Of a stretch of DNA of 64,000 bases, positions 52,546 through 62,249 are shown piece after piece; the first letter of the stretch is position 1, and every line of letters starts with the position of its first letter. The notes below the pieces were generated by a model that saw only the letters and a list, made by a program, of their open reading frames with translations, did no database searches and was not told the origin of the DNA. This DNA is from Paludibaculum fermentans. Lineage in GTDB: Bacteria; Acidobacteriota; Terriglobia; Bryobacterales; Bryobacteraceae. Location of the stretch: assembly GCF_015277775.1 (NCBI RefSeq), contig NZ_CP063849.1:868001-932000 (forward strand), read 5' to 3'. Made by a program: the position numbers and the translations under genes.

Positions 52546-55289
52546 CCGCCGAACGTTGGCGCCGCATCGAACAGCTTTTCCACGAAGCGCTGGAACTGCC
52601 GGCCGAGCAACGGGATGCCTGGTTGGACGCGCACTGCGAGGATGCCGGCCTGCGCCAGGAAGTGGTCAGCATGCTGGCCCAGGATGAGAGCGGCGAAACC
52701 AATCTGCGGGCGTCGATTGCCGAAGCGGCGGAGTCGGCCGTGGAGCTGGCCGCGGCCGTCGAGCCCGGAATGCGGATCGGCGCTTATCGCGTCGAGCGGC
52801 TGCTGGGCCGCGGCGGCATGGGGTCGGTTTACCTGGCTACGCGAGCCGACGACCAATACGAAAAGCGGGTCGCCATCAAGCTGCTGCGGGTCGGAGTCTC
52901 GGGCATCGAGGCCCACACGCTGTTCCTGCGGGAGCGGCAGATTCTCGCTCAATTGGACCATCCTTACGTCGCGCGGCTATTGGATGGGGGTACGCTGGAG
53001 AACGGCCAGCCCTATCTCGTCCTGGACTACATCGAGGGCCAGCCGCTGCTGGAATGGTGCGAGCAGCGGAAGTCGCCCTTGCGGACCCGTCTGGCCCTCT
53101 TCGTAAAGGTCTGTGAAGGCGTGGCTTACGCCCACCAGAACCTGATCGTCCACCGTGACCTGAAGCCCCAGAACATCCTGGTGAATACGGAGGGCGAGCC
53201 CAAGCTGCTGGACTTCGGCATCGCCAAGCTGCTCACCACCGATTGGTCGGAACAGACCCAGGTTCCGGCCGGACTGATGACGCCGCAGTACGCCAGTCCG
53301 GAGCAGTTGACCGGCGCGCCGATCACCACGGCCACGGACGTTTACTCCCTCGGCGCGATTCTGTACGAACTGGTCTCTGGTGAGCGGCCGTACGAAACCG
53401 AAGGGCTTTCGATGACGGAGCTGGTAAGGCGCATCGTCGACCTGCCCGTCCATCCGCCCAAGGGCAAAATCCCGTCGGACCTGAAGAATATCGTCCTGCA
53501 CTGCCTGGACAAGGAACCCGGCCGCCGCTATGGTTCGGCCGACCAGTTGGCGGCGGATCTGCGGCGATATCTGCGGGGTGATGCGGTGCTGGCGCGCGGC
53601 GACTCAGTACTGTACCGGGCCGGCAAGTTTGTCCGGCGCCATTGGGTGGGCGTAGCCGCCTCGGCCGCCATTGTCGGCAGTCTCGCGCTGGTGGCGATCC
53701 AGGCCGACCGCAACGCCCGGGAACAGGCCCGCCTGCGCGAGATTTCCGAGAATCGCTTCCAGCAGGTCCGCCAGTTGGCGAACCGCTTTCTGTTCGATTT
53801 CCACGACGCCATCCAGTATCTGCCCGGCTCGACGCCCGCCCGCCGGCTGGTCGTCAAAACGGCCCTGGAATACCTGGATGCCCTGGCCGCCAACCATTCC
53901 TCCGATCCCAAGTTGTTGAGCGAATTGAGCACCGCCTACGAGCGGGTAGGCGATTCGCAGGGGAACTCGTATGTGCCCAACATAGGCGACATCGACGGAG
54001 CGGAGCGCAGCTACCGCCGGGCGATGGAACTCCGGTCGCACCTGCCTGTTGAGACACCCCAGGATCTCCATGATCTTGTCCTGATCCACCTGAAGTTCGG
54101 TGATATGTACGACATGCGGGGCAAGACCCAGCAGGCGAGGGGAGAGTACGAGTCCGCCCTGAAGCTGGCCACCGAGACGAAGATGGCTGGCCGGCCGGTC
54201 ACGGTGGCCAGACTCCGCTGCCATATGCGCCTGGGCGACCTGGATGAGAAGTCGAACCGTGCCGCGGACGCGCTGCACCACTACCAGTCTGGCCGCGACA
54301 ACATGTTGGCTTTGATTGCGGAAAAACCGGATACGCGCAGCCGCGCCGAACTGAGCCTCGCCTACTACAAGATGGGCCGCATGCTCTCGTTCACGGGCGA
54401 CATTCCCGCGTCGATGGACGCGAGGCGCAAGGGGATCCAGCAGGCCGCGGCCGCCAGCGCCGAGGATCCATCGAATCAGGTGTATAAGCGTTATGAATTC
54501 CTCAACCACCTGGGGCTGAGCGACAATCTCTCGACGCCGCGCGCCGGCAAGCTCCGCAACCTGGATGAAGCCTTCGTTCACATGCAGAAGGCGCGCGTGA
54601 TCATCGAGGCGGTGGCGGAGGCCGATCCGACCAACCTGCAGGCGCAGGTGGATGTCGGCGTGATCTGGAACTACATCGGCGGCTGGCATGAGGACAAGCT
54701 GCAGTGGCCGAAGGCGGTGGAGGCGTTCCGCCATTCCGTGGCCATCACCGACGCCCTGGCGAAGAAGAATCCGGCCAGCCGGCAGTACCGCACGCACAGC
54801 GCGAACAACCACAAACGGCTGGGCGCCGCCCTGGCGGAAATTCCCCAATTGGAGCTGAGCCTAAAGGAGATCCGGTGGGCCCTGGAGCAGTATAACGCCC
54901 TGGCCGCCGAAGATCCCAAGGACAAAGATCTGCGTGTTTCGCAGTTGGAGGCGTGGCGCGACATCGGCGAAGTCCTGCGGTTGATGGGGCGTCCCCTGGA
55001 AGGGATCGAACCCAACCGGACCGCCATCCAGATGTTGAAGGACCTGATTGTGGACGATCCGACCAACAAGAACTGGCCTGATCATTTGTCGCCGATTTAT
55101 CAGCAATTGGCGAAATGCCACGCCGACGCAATCCCGAAAATTTCCACGCCGGGCGAACAAACCACGCATTGGCGCCTGGCTCTGGAGAACTGGAAATTGG
55201 CCGCGTCCTCCGGTGGGCCCGAGGCCACCAGGCCTGAGATCCAAAAGGGCGTGGAGGCGGCCGAATCGGCCTTACAGAAGCTCAGGTAA
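52542..55289 (+). CDS. Membrane Ser/Thr protein kinase with C-terminal TPR region
   Basis: The 915-residue protein has a short N-terminal helical region (about 1-70), then a Hanks-type kinase: GRGGMGSVY loop near 89-97, Lys near 112, VHRDLKPQN (His204, Asp206), LLDFGIAKL (Asp224), DVYSLGAILYELVSGERPYE. A transmembrane helix lies near 366-388 (HWVGVAASAAIVGSLALVAIQA). The extracytoplasmic part is an array of TPR-like repeats to the end. All catalytic residues are present, so it should be active. It is encoded with the ECF sigma factor by a 4-nt overlap, which predicts a signalling pair. The next gene starts 66 bp later. Confidence 0.9.
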   Translation: MTAERWRRIEQLFHEALELPAEQRDAWLDAHCEDAGLRQEVVSMLAQDESGETNLRASIAEAAESAVELAAAVEPGMRIGAYRVERLLGRGGMGSVYLATRADDQYEKRVAIKLLRVGVSGIEAHTLFLRERQILAQLDHPYVARLLDGGTLENGQPYLVLDYIEGQPLLEWCEQRKSPLRTRLALFVKVCEGVAYAHQNLIVHRDLKPQNILVNTEGEPKLLDFGIAKLLTTDWSEQTQVPAGLMTPQYASPEQLTGAPITTATDVYSLGAILYELVSGERPYETEGLSMTELVRRIVDLPVHPPKGKIPSDLKNIVLHCLDKEPGRRYGSADQLAADLRRYLRGDAVLARGDSVLYRAGKFVRRHWVGVAASAAIVGSLALVAIQADRNAREQARLREISENRFQQVRQLANRFLFDFHDAIQYLPGSTPARRLVVKTALEYLDALAANHSSDPKLLSELSTAYERVGDSQGNSYVPNIGDIDGAERSYRRAMELRSHLPVETPQDLHDLVLIHLKFGDMYDMRGKTQQARGEYESALKLATETKMAGRPVTVARLRCHMRLGDLDEKSNRAADALHHYQSGRDNMLALIAEKPDTRSRAELSLAYYKMGRMLSFTGDIPASMDARRKGIQQAAAASAEDPSNQVYKRYEFLNHLGLSDNLSTPRAGKLRNLDEAFVHMQKARVIIEAVAEADPTNLQAQVDVGVIWNYIGGWHEDKLQWPKAVEAFRHSVAITDALAKKNPASRQYRTHSANNHKRLGAALAEIPQLELSLKEIRWALEQYNALAAEDPKDKDLRVSQLEAWRDIGEVLRLMGRPLEGIEPNRTAIQMLKDLIVDDPTNKNWPDHLSPIYQQLAKCHADAIPKISTPGEQTTHWRLALENWKLAASSGGPEATRPEIQKGVEAAESALQKLR

Positions 55290-55355
55290 ATTACTGATCT
55301 CGTTTAATTTAACCGTAGTTGGCAAAGCGCAAGGCAGGTTTTCGCATACTTAATT

Positions 55356-58187
55356 GTGAGGATCTCTGAAGCTCTCTCTCTTTGCCTTCTGGCATTCGGG
55401 CCCCTGGCCCTTGGACAATCCATTACTGTTTATCCCGGACCCGCGAATATCGCGGTGGGCACCACGCGGACTCTTACCGCTTATGTGCCGCTGTCCCCGG
55501 CGACCATAAAATGGTCGATCAACGGAGTCGTGGGCGGCAACAGCACCTACGGCACGATTACCGCGACGGGCGTCTACACCGCACCCGCCGTGCCGCCCGC
55601 CGCGAACCTGATCACGGTGGCGGCCACCAGCACCGCCTATCCCGCGATTGTGGGCTCCGCCCAACTGACCATCACGTATGCGCAGCCTTACATCTGGAGC
55701 AGCAGCCCCTCGAAATTCGCGGCCGGCCCGGTTTCGCTCACGTTGAACGGTGCGGCCTTCATGCCGGGTACCACAGCCACCATCAACAATCAGCCGATGA
55801 CGGCGACGTATTTCTCGCCGACCAAGTTGGTGGTCACCGGCAACGTTCCAGTCTCGATGGTAGGCACCGTGCAACTACGCGTCTCCCAACCGGCGCCGGG
55901 CGCCGTGACCAGCGATCCCCTGAATCTGACCGTGACGCTCTCCAGTGTGACGGTATCCGTCTCGCCCTCCAGTGCCAGTGTGGGTTTGAATGCTACGCAA
56001 ACCTTCACCGCGACTGTCGGCGGCACCGCCAATACGGCGGTCACCTGGAGCGCGACGGCGGGCACGATTTCGTCGAGCGGAGTCTACACCGCGCCCTCCT
56101 CGCTGCCCAATCCGGCCGTCGCCACCGTAAAGGCGACTAGCGTAGCCGACCCGCTGGTGTCGGCTTCCGCTTCCATCACCCTCACGCAGCCAGTGACCAG
56201 TGTGACGGTCTCTCCGTCCTCGGCCAGTGTCCAGACGGGCGCCACGCGGCAGTTCACCGCCACTGTCGCGAACAACGCAAATCAGATGGTCACCTGGACG
56301 GTGAACAACATCGCGGGTGGCAACTCGACGGTGGGCACGATCTCGTCCACGGGGCTCTACACTGCTCCCGCCGTGGTCCCCAGCCCCGCCGCGGTCACGG
56401 TTAAGGCGTCCAGTGTGGCTGTACCCGCGGCTACGGCGAGTGCGACGGTGACGGTCACCGTACCGGCCACCAGCGTCACGCTGACGCCGTCCAGCGCCAG
56501 CGTGCAGTCTGGCACCACGCGCCAGTTCACGGCTGTCGTCAACAACAACGCGAATCAGGCCGTTACGTGGACTGTGAACAATGTGGCGGGCGGCAATGCC
56601 ACGGTTGGCACGATTTCGACGGCCGGACTCTACACAGCGCCGGCGAACGTGCCGAACCCGTCGGCCGTGACTGTGAAGGCGACCAGTGTTGCCGTGACTA
56701 CGGCCTCGGCTAGTGCGACGGTGACGATCACAGTGGTCGTGCCTCCGGTGAACCTGACGACGGCGCGGTTCCTGGAGCAGGCCGCCTTCGGACCCTCCGC
56801 CGTGGATAGCCAGGCGGTCTCCACGCTCGGCATCAATGCCTGGCTCGCGCAGCAACTGTCGCTGCCGGAGACGACGATTCCGGTCACGGGCGATGTGAAT
56901 CAGGATCGTTCGCAGTTTTTGTGGCGCATGGTGCATGCCCCCGACCAGTTGCGTCAACGCATGATCAACGCCCTGGCGAAGATCATCGTGCTGTCGACGA
57001 ACAAGAACATCTACTCCAACGAGATCGCGCCCTACTGGCAGATCCTCAGCCGGAACGCTTTCGGGAACTACCGGCAGCTGCTTTGGGACATCACGGTGAG
57101 TCCTCAGATGGGCAAGTACCTGGATCTCGCCAACTCCACCAAACCGGGCGTCGGCGGCGGCGCCAATGAGAACTATCCACGCGAGATCATGCAGTTGTTC
57201 AGCATCGGCCTGATGCAACTGAACCTGGATGGCTCGACGAAGCTGGATGGCCAGGGGAATCCGATCCCGACCTACGACCAGGCGACGGTTTCCCAGACCG
57301 CCCGGGCCCTGACCGGCTGGACGTATCCCACCGCGCCCGGCGCGCAGCCCCAGGCCACCAACTGGGAGAACTTCTCCGCGGCATCGATGGAGACCCGCGA
57401 GCAGAACCACGACACCACAGCCAAGACCTTGGTCGGCGGCTGCGCTATCCCAGCGGGGTTGACCGTCACAGCGGAGACCAACGCGGCGCTGGACTGCATC
57501 TTTCAGCATCCGAACGTGGGGCCGTTTGTCGCCACCCGCCTGATCCGGGACATGGTGACGAGCAATCCCAGTCCTGCCTACATCCAACGCGTCGCGCAGG
57601 TGTTCAACGACAACGGCGCCGGCGTGCGGGGCGACCTGAAGGCAGTAGTGCTGGCGATCCTGACCGATAGCGAGGCGCGCCAGGACGTGGCCACGCCCAC
57701 CCAGGGGCGGTTGAAGGATCCGCACTTCCAGTTCGCCGAGTTTGTGCGCAGTTTGAACGGCAGCGTGTCGCAAACCAACACATTCAGCTACATGTTCGTC
57801 GACCAGAGCATGAGTCCGCTGGGGCCGCCTTCGGTCTTCGGCTTCTACCCCATGCTCTACCGCATACCCAAGTCGCCGCTGTTCGGGCCGGAGTTCCAGA
57901 TCTATGGCCCCACGGAATCGCTGGTGCGCGCCAACTTCTTCTTCTTCATCCTCACCGGCCAGATGGGGTCGGAGGTGACCGTCAACCTGACGCCGTTCCA
58001 GAACGCCGCCAGCGACATCCCCACGCTGATTGAGACTGTGAACAACACGCTGCTCTATGGGCGCATGCCGCAGTCGATGAAAACGAGCCTGGCGACCGCG
58101 ATTGCGGCCATGCCGGACAACAACCAGAGGGTGCTCACCGCGCTCTATCTCACCGCCCTCAGCGGGCAGTTTGCCGTGCAGTACTGA
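55356..58187 (+). CDS. DUF1800 protein with Ig-like repeats
   Basis: The GTG start opens a signal peptide (MRISEALSLCLLAFGPLALG) of a 943-residue protein. Residues about 20-110 and 195-465 contain four Big-2-like Ig repeats (each with a SVTVSPSSASVQTGATRQFTA-type strand and a GTISSTGLYTAP turn); residues about 111-195 look like an IPT/TIG domain. The last three Big-2 repeats are very similar to each other. The DUF1800 domain fills 467-943, with NYPREIMQLFSIGLMQLN and ALTGW. DUF1800 and DUF1501 proteins are usually encoded side by side, as here, and are presumed to work together on the cell surface; the reaction is unknown. Confidence 0.85.
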   Translation: MRISEALSLCLLAFGPLALGQSITVYPGPANIAVGTTRTLTAYVPLSPATIKWSINGVVGGNSTYGTITATGVYTAPAVPPAANLITVAATSTAYPAIVGSAQLTITYAQPYIWSSSPSKFAAGPVSLTLNGAAFMPGTTATINNQPMTATYFSPTKLVVTGNVPVSMVGTVQLRVSQPAPGAVTSDPLNLTVTLSSVTVSVSPSSASVGLNATQTFTATVGGTANTAVTWSATAGTISSSGVYTAPSSLPNPAVATVKATSVADPLVSASASITLTQPVTSVTVSPSSASVQTGATRQFTATVANNANQMVTWTVNNIAGGNSTVGTISSTGLYTAPAVVPSPAAVTVKASSVAVPAATASATVTVTVPATSVTLTPSSASVQSGTTRQFTAVVNNNANQAVTWTVNNVAGGNATVGTISTAGLYTAPANVPNPSAVTVKATSVAVTTASASATVTITVVVPPVNLTTARFLEQAAFGPSAVDSQAVSTLGINAWLAQQLSLPETTIPVTGDVNQDRSQFLWRMVHAPDQLRQRMINALAKIIVLSTNKNIYSNEIAPYWQILSRNAFGNYRQLLWDITVSPQMGKYLDLANSTKPGVGGGANENYPREIMQLFSIGLMQLNLDGSTKLDGQGNPIPTYDQATVSQTARALTGWTYPTAPGAQPQATNWENFSAASMETREQNHDTTAKTLVGGCAIPAGLTVTAETNAALDCIFQHPNVGPFVATRLIRDMVTSNPSPAYIQRVAQVFNDNGAGVRGDLKAVVLAILTDSEARQDVATPTQGRLKDPHFQFAEFVRSLNGSVSQTNTFSYMFVDQSMSPLGPPSVFGFYPMLYRIPKSPLFGPEFQIYGPTESLVRANFFFFILTGQMGSEVTVNLTPFQNAASDIPTLIETVNNTLLYGRMPQSMKTSLATAIAAMPDNNQRVLTALYLTALSGQFAVQY

Positions 58188-58207
58188 TGCGAAAAGGAAC
58201 CAGCGAC

Positions 58208-59569
58208 ATGAAAGAAAATACGAAACCCTCACGGCGGAACTTCCTGCGCCTCTCCACCGGCGGCGCCATCTCGGCGGCCGGCCTGGCCCGCTTCGGCCTG
58301 ATGAACGCCTATGCGCAGCAGGCAACCGACTACAAGGCCCTGGTGTGTGTCTTCCTGTTCGGCGGCAATGACGGACACAACACGGTGGTGCCCCAGGTGT
58401 CGTCGGAGTACAACGCCTACAAGTCGATTCGCGGCTCGCTGGCGCTGCCCGGCACGGATGCGAAGCTGCTGGCGGTGACGGCCAAGAACGGCACGCCCTA
58501 TGCGCTCAGCGACGGACTGGCCGGAGTGCATCCCTTCTGGGGTCAGCAGAAACTGGCGGTGGTGGCCAACGTCGGCAACCTGGTGCAGCCCACCACGCGA
58601 ACCCAGTACCTGGGGAATGCGGTGCCGCTGCCCTCCAACCTGTTCTCGCACTCGGACCAGGTGCTGCAGATGCAGACCGCCACGCCGAGCGGCTCAGGTG
58701 GAACCGGCTGGGCCGGACGGGTGGCGGACTCCGTCACGGCCATGAACGGCGCGGCGACCTTCCCTGTCTCCATCTCCATGTCCGGGCCGCAACTGTTCTG
58801 TGCCGGCAATGCGGTGCAATCGGCCAGCTTCATTCCAGGCTTCGATATGGAGCCTTACGGCATGAACATCTGGCCCTCCACGGCAGCGGCTGCCCGGTTG
58901 CAGGGCCTGCAGGAGGTGATCAGCATGGATAGTGGCTTGGCCGTGGTCCAGGCCGCCAACAAGGTCCGGCAGGACGCCATGGCTCTCTCGGCGATGTTGA
59001 AGAGCGCCTCCAGCACGAGCCCGATCGCTACCGTGTTTCCCGGCACGCAGCTCGGCGACCAGTTGAAGGAAGTCGCCAAGGTCATCAAGTTGCGGACGCA
59101 GACCGGCCTGAAGCGGCAGGTGTTCTTCTGCTCCCTGGGCGGGTTCGACACGCATGGCTCGCAGAGCTGGCAGCACTGGGACCTGCTCAAGCAACTCAGC
59201 GCGGCGATGAATGCGTTCTACCTCGCGACGCAGGAACTGGGTGTAGCTGACCAGGTGACGACCTTCACCGAGTCGGAGTTCGGGCGTACGCTGCAGCCCA
59301 GCGGGCAGGGCAGCGATCACGGCTGGGGCAGCCACCACCTGGTGCTAGGCGGCGCAGTGCAGGGCGGCGACCTGTATGGGCAATTCCCGGTGATGGCGCT
59401 GGGTGGTCCGAACGACTCGGGCTCGCGCGGCGCACTGTTGCCCAGCACCTCGCTGGATCAGTACGGCGCCACGCTGGCACGCTGGTTCGGACTCGACGAT
59501 CCCTCCCTCAATGTGGTCTTCCCCAACCTGAAGAACTTCCAGACGCGCAACCTCGGCTTCCTCGGATAG
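58208..59569 (+). CDS. Tat-exported DUF1501 protein
   Basis: The ATG at 58208 is preferred to the in-frame ATG at 58187 because AAAAGGAA lies 9 nt before it. It opens a Tat signal (MKENTKPSRRNFLRLSTGGAIS, twin Arg at 9-10). The 453-residue product has DUF1501 blocks: LVCVFLFGGNDGHNTVVP, FSHSDQVLQMQTA, FFCSLGGFDTHGSQSWQHWDLLKQL, FTESEFGRTLQPSGQGSDHGWGSHHLVLGG, and LARWFGLDDPSLNVVFPNL. The fold is related to the alkaline phosphatase/sulfatase superfamily. It follows the DUF1800 gene directly (the shared stop/start region is 20 nt). A strong terminator ends the pair. Confidence 0.88.
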   Translation: MKENTKPSRRNFLRLSTGGAISAAGLARFGLMNAYAQQATDYKALVCVFLFGGNDGHNTVVPQVSSEYNAYKSIRGSLALPGTDAKLLAVTAKNGTPYALSDGLAGVHPFWGQQKLAVVANVGNLVQPTTRTQYLGNAVPLPSNLFSHSDQVLQMQTATPSGSGGTGWAGRVADSVTAMNGAATFPVSISMSGPQLFCAGNAVQSASFIPGFDMEPYGMNIWPSTAAAARLQGLQEVISMDSGLAVVQAANKVRQDAMALSAMLKSASSTSPIATVFPGTQLGDQLKEVAKVIKLRTQTGLKRQVFFCSLGGFDTHGSQSWQHWDLLKQLSAAMNAFYLATQELGVADQVTTFTESEFGRTLQPSGQGSDHGWGSHHLVLGGAVQGGDLYGQFPVMALGGPNDSGSRGALLPSTSLDQYGATLARWFGLDDPSLNVVFPNLKNFQTRNLGFLG

Positions 59570-59600
59570 CAGGGTTCGGGTCCAGGCTCTTTCTCCCACC

Positions 59601-59660
59601 GGGAGCCGTGGCATCCCCAACGCCGTGAGGAGGGCGGGGTGCCAAGGCTCCCATTTTTTT
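59601..59660 (+). terminator. Strong rho-independent terminator after the DUF1501 gene
   Basis: GGGAGCC plus TGGCATCCCC on the left pair with GGGGTGCCA plus GGCTCCC on the right, with a small internal loop, followed by ATTTTTTT. It starts 31 nt after the stop and its T-run touches the stop codon of the convergent GGT gene. Confidence 0.9.
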
Positions 59661-61290
59661 AGTGGGCCGGCCCGGGAATGGCCGCGCCGTCCGAGCGCGG
59701 GTCGGCGGCGGCCTGCTTGACCTTGGTCTTGCTGTTGTAGAGGACCACCGCGCCGCGGCCCATGTTGGTGGAGTAGGCGCCGCGGATCGCAAGCTTGTGC
59801 CCCTTGCCCGTGAGCTGCTGCAGGGTGGCCGCCGGGACACGATTCTCGATCTGGACATCGCAGCCGGACGGGCCGTCTTTGGTGAAGCGCGGTGACTCCA
59901 GGGCCATTTGAATGTTCATCCCCTCATCGACGAGGTTTGAGACGAACTGCGCGTGGGCGAGCGGCTGGTTGGGGCCACCCATGATGCCGAAGCCGATGTG
60001 GATGTCGTCCTTCTCCATGAAAGCGGGAATGATGGTGTGGAATGGGCGCTTGCGCGGAGCCAGTACGTTGGGGTGCTTGGGATCGAGGACGAAGCCGCCC
60101 CCGCGATTCTGCAACGGGAAGCCCAGGCCTTCCATCACCACGCCGGAGCCCCAGCCGGAGTAGATGCTCTGGATCCACGACGCGATGTTGCCGTCCTTGT
60201 CGACGACGGACAGGTAAGTGGTGTCGCTGCCGAAGGGCTGGCCGGAGACCGCATTGCACTGCGCCTTGGCGGGATCGATGAGCTTGGCCCGTTGCGCGGC
60301 ATAGGCCTTGTCGAGGAGCCCTTTCACGGGAACCTTGGCGAAGCGCGGATCGGCGTTATAGGCCATCACGTCGGCATAGGAGAGTTTCATCGCTTCGATC
60401 TTGGTGTGCCAGTCGTGCCCGAGGATTTCCATAATGTTGAGCATCATCAAGGCGGCCATGCCCTGGCCGTTGGGCGGAAGCTCGTAGACGCGCCAGCCGC
60501 GATAGGTGGTGGAGATGGGCTCCACCCACTCGGCGGCGAACTCGGCGAGGTCGGCCTCGGTCATGGTGCCGCCCAGCTTGCGGGAGCCGGCGAGGAGTTT
60601 GCGGGCGATCTCGCCCTTGTAGAAGGCGTCGCGGCCCTGCTCGGCGATGAGCGTCAGAGCGGCGCCGAGTTCGGGGTTCTTGAAGATGTCCCCGGCCGCG
60701 GGAGCGTGGCCGTTGGGCAGGAAGACGCGGGCTGCTTCGGGTGTGGTCTTCAGCCGGGCGTCCGACCAGACGGCGTGGATGACCTCATGCACTGGATGCC
60801 CGTCGCTGGCGTAGCGGATGGCGGCGGGAAACAACTCCTTCCAGGCCAGCTTGCCGAAGCGGCCATGGGCCTTGGACCAACCCTCCACGGCTCCAGGTAC
60901 GGTGATGGTGTGGATGCCCGCTTTCGGCATCATCGTGATGCCTTTGGAGGCGAGGAAGGCAGGAGAGAGTCCCTGCGGCGCCCAACCCGACGAGTTCAGT
61001 CCGTAGAGCTTGCCGGTTTTCGCCTCCCAATAGAGCATGAAGAAATCGCCGCCGATGCCGCACATCATGGGTTCGACTACACCCAGGACGGCATTGGCCG
61101 CGATGGCGGCATCCACGGCATTGCCGCCCTTGGCCAGGATCTGGGCGCCCGCCTGCGAGGCCAGCACGTGGCTGGTGGAGACGATGCCGTCCTGGGAATA
61201 GACGATGGACCGGGATTGCGCGCGGTCGGCCGCGGTCAGGGGCAGGGAAGCGGAGAGCATGAGGAGAGTGGCGAAGCGCACGAGGTCCAT
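59659..61290 (-). CDS. ggt: Gamma-glutamyltransferase family protein
   Basis: The 543-residue protein has a signal peptide (MDLVRFATLLMLSASLPLTAAD) and the GGT fold as a proenzyme. The large-subunit part shows SQAGAQILAKGGNAVDAAIAANAVLGVVEPMMCGIGGDFFMLYW. The self-cleavage site is at DTTYLSVVDKDGN, with the nucleophilic Thr near residue 357, and the small subunit has GGPNQPLAHAQFVSNLVDEGMNIQMALESPRF. It transfers or hydrolyses gamma-glutamyl groups, for example from glutathione, in the periplasm. A loop at GWGSGVVMEGLGFPLQNRGGG is also typical. Its stop codon lies in the T-run of the neighbouring terminator. Confidence 0.9.
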   Translation of the reverse strand: MDLVRFATLLMLSASLPLTAADRAQSRSIVYSQDGIVSTSHVLASQAGAQILAKGGNAVDAAIAANAVLGVVEPMMCGIGGDFFMLYWEAKTGKLYGLNSSGWAPQGLSPAFLASKGITMMPKAGIHTITVPGAVEGWSKAHGRFGKLAWKELFPAAIRYASDGHPVHEVIHAVWSDARLKTTPEAARVFLPNGHAPAAGDIFKNPELGAALTLIAEQGRDAFYKGEIARKLLAGSRKLGGTMTEADLAEFAAEWVEPISTTYRGWRVYELPPNGQGMAALMMLNIMEILGHDWHTKIEAMKLSYADVMAYNADPRFAKVPVKGLLDKAYAAQRAKLIDPAKAQCNAVSGQPFGSDTTYLSVVDKDGNIASWIQSIYSGWGSGVVMEGLGFPLQNRGGGFVLDPKHPNVLAPRKRPFHTIIPAFMEKDDIHIGFGIMGGPNQPLAHAQFVSNLVDEGMNIQMALESPRFTKDGPSGCDVQIENRVPAATLQQLTGKGHKLAIRGAYSTNMGRGAVVLYNSKTKVKQAAADPRSDGAAIPGPAH

Positions 61291-61439
61291 TGAATCACAC
61301 CCACGGATTCCTGCCGGAGTGCGAAATTGCTGTAGTGAAATCGCCGGGTCGCGGGTCTTTAGAGATGGACCGTCATTGAGCGGAGGAATCGGGTTCGTTT
61401 CGCCTGCGCGGGATGACGAAGCGGACCGGATCGACCGGC

Positions 61440-61463
61440 GCGCGTGTGTGCTCCCTCACGCGC
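61440..61463 (-). terminator. Weak hairpin after the phosphatase gene
   Basis: GCGCGTG (61440-61446) pairs with CACGCGC (61457-61463) around a 10-nt loop, 6 nt past the phosphatase stop on the minus strand. There is no U-tract, so the terminator role is a guess. The rest of the spacer 61291-61469 shows no gene. Confidence 0.3.
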
Positions 61464-61469
61464 CTGCGG

Positions 61470-62120
61470 TCAGGCTTTGGCGGTCAGGATGGCGGGGAGC
61501 TCCAGCATGGAGTCCATCAGGTAGTCGGGCGGGGTCGCCTTGAGCGAGTCCGGACTGATGCCGTAGGTCACTCCGGCGCAGCGTACGCCGGCATTGCGGG
61601 CCGTGAGGATATCCGTCGAGGAGTCGCCGATCATCCAGGTGCCGGAGAGCGGTGCGCCGCACTCCTTGGCCAGGGTGTGAATGCCGATGGGATCCGGCTT
61701 CTTCTGTTCGAAACTGTTGCCGCCGTAGACCTGGAAGAAGTACTTGCCGAAGCCCAGGCCGGTGCACATGTCGCGGGAGAAGCGCTCGGGTTTATTGGTG
61801 AGGACGGCCATGCGCGAGCCCTGCTGGTAGATCTGCTCCAGCGCTTCGACGACGCCCGGATAGGGGCGCGTGTGGTCGAGCATGTGTTCCCGGTAGTAGC
61901 CGAGAAAGTAAGCCAGGGCCTCTTCGACCAGGGCCTCGGAGGCGCCGGGACCCATGGCCCTACGAATGAGTACGGGCGCGCCGTTGCCCACATAGGAGGC
62001 CACCAGATCCATGGGGAGTTGCTCCATGCCCATGTACGTGCGGGTGGCGTTCACGGAGTTACACAGATCCTGAACGGAGTCGACGAGCGTCCCGTCCAGA
62101 TCGAAAATCACCAGTTGCAT
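61470..62120 (-). CDS. gph: HAD hydrolase, phosphoglycolate phosphatase-like
   Basis: The 216-residue protein has HAD motif I (VIFDLDGTLVDS, Asp7 and Asp9), motif II (AVLTNKP), motif III Lys in the NKPERFSRD region and motif IV (MIGDSSTDILTARNAGVRCAGVTYG). The cap region is alpha-helical as in Gph and PhoN-like relatives. It probably removes phosphate from 2-phosphoglycolate formed by DNA repair, but other sugar phosphates are possible. The start follows GGAAG by about 7 nt. A long inverted repeat (GCGTCTGC 62121-62128 with GCAGACGC 62182-62189) sits directly upstream of the ATG on this strand. Confidence 0.85.
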   Translation of the reverse strand: MQLVIFDLDGTLVDSVQDLCNSVNATRTYMGMEQLPMDLVASYVGNGAPVLIRRAMGPGASEALVEEALAYFLGYYREHMLDHTRPYPGVVEALEQIYQQGSRMAVLTNKPERFSRDMCTGLGFGKYFFQVYGGNSFEQKKPDPIGIHTLAKECGAPLSGTWMIGDSSTDILTARNAGVRCAGVTYGISPDSLKATPPDYLMDSMLELPAILTAKA

Positions 62121-62249
62121 GCGTCTGCTTCCAGTGTAGCCCGGAGAGGGGGAGCGGCCGGCAGGGAGCTGCCAGCCCTCAGCAGACGCTGTCGATTCCT
62201 TCCCGCGCCGGGTCCGCGGCGGAGGACCGCGGAAGGCCGGGCGCTTTCC

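Noticed and set aside
55356-56760. Repeats in the DUF1800 gene as a CRISPR array
   Set aside because: The periodicity is about 270 bp, in frame, and encodes Ig-like domains; no short direct repeats with spacers.
55875-58325. An 816-codon minus-strand frame opposite the DUF1800 gene
   Set aside because: Arg/His/Gly-rich shadow of Ig-like repeats and DUF1800 without a family match or ribosome binding site.
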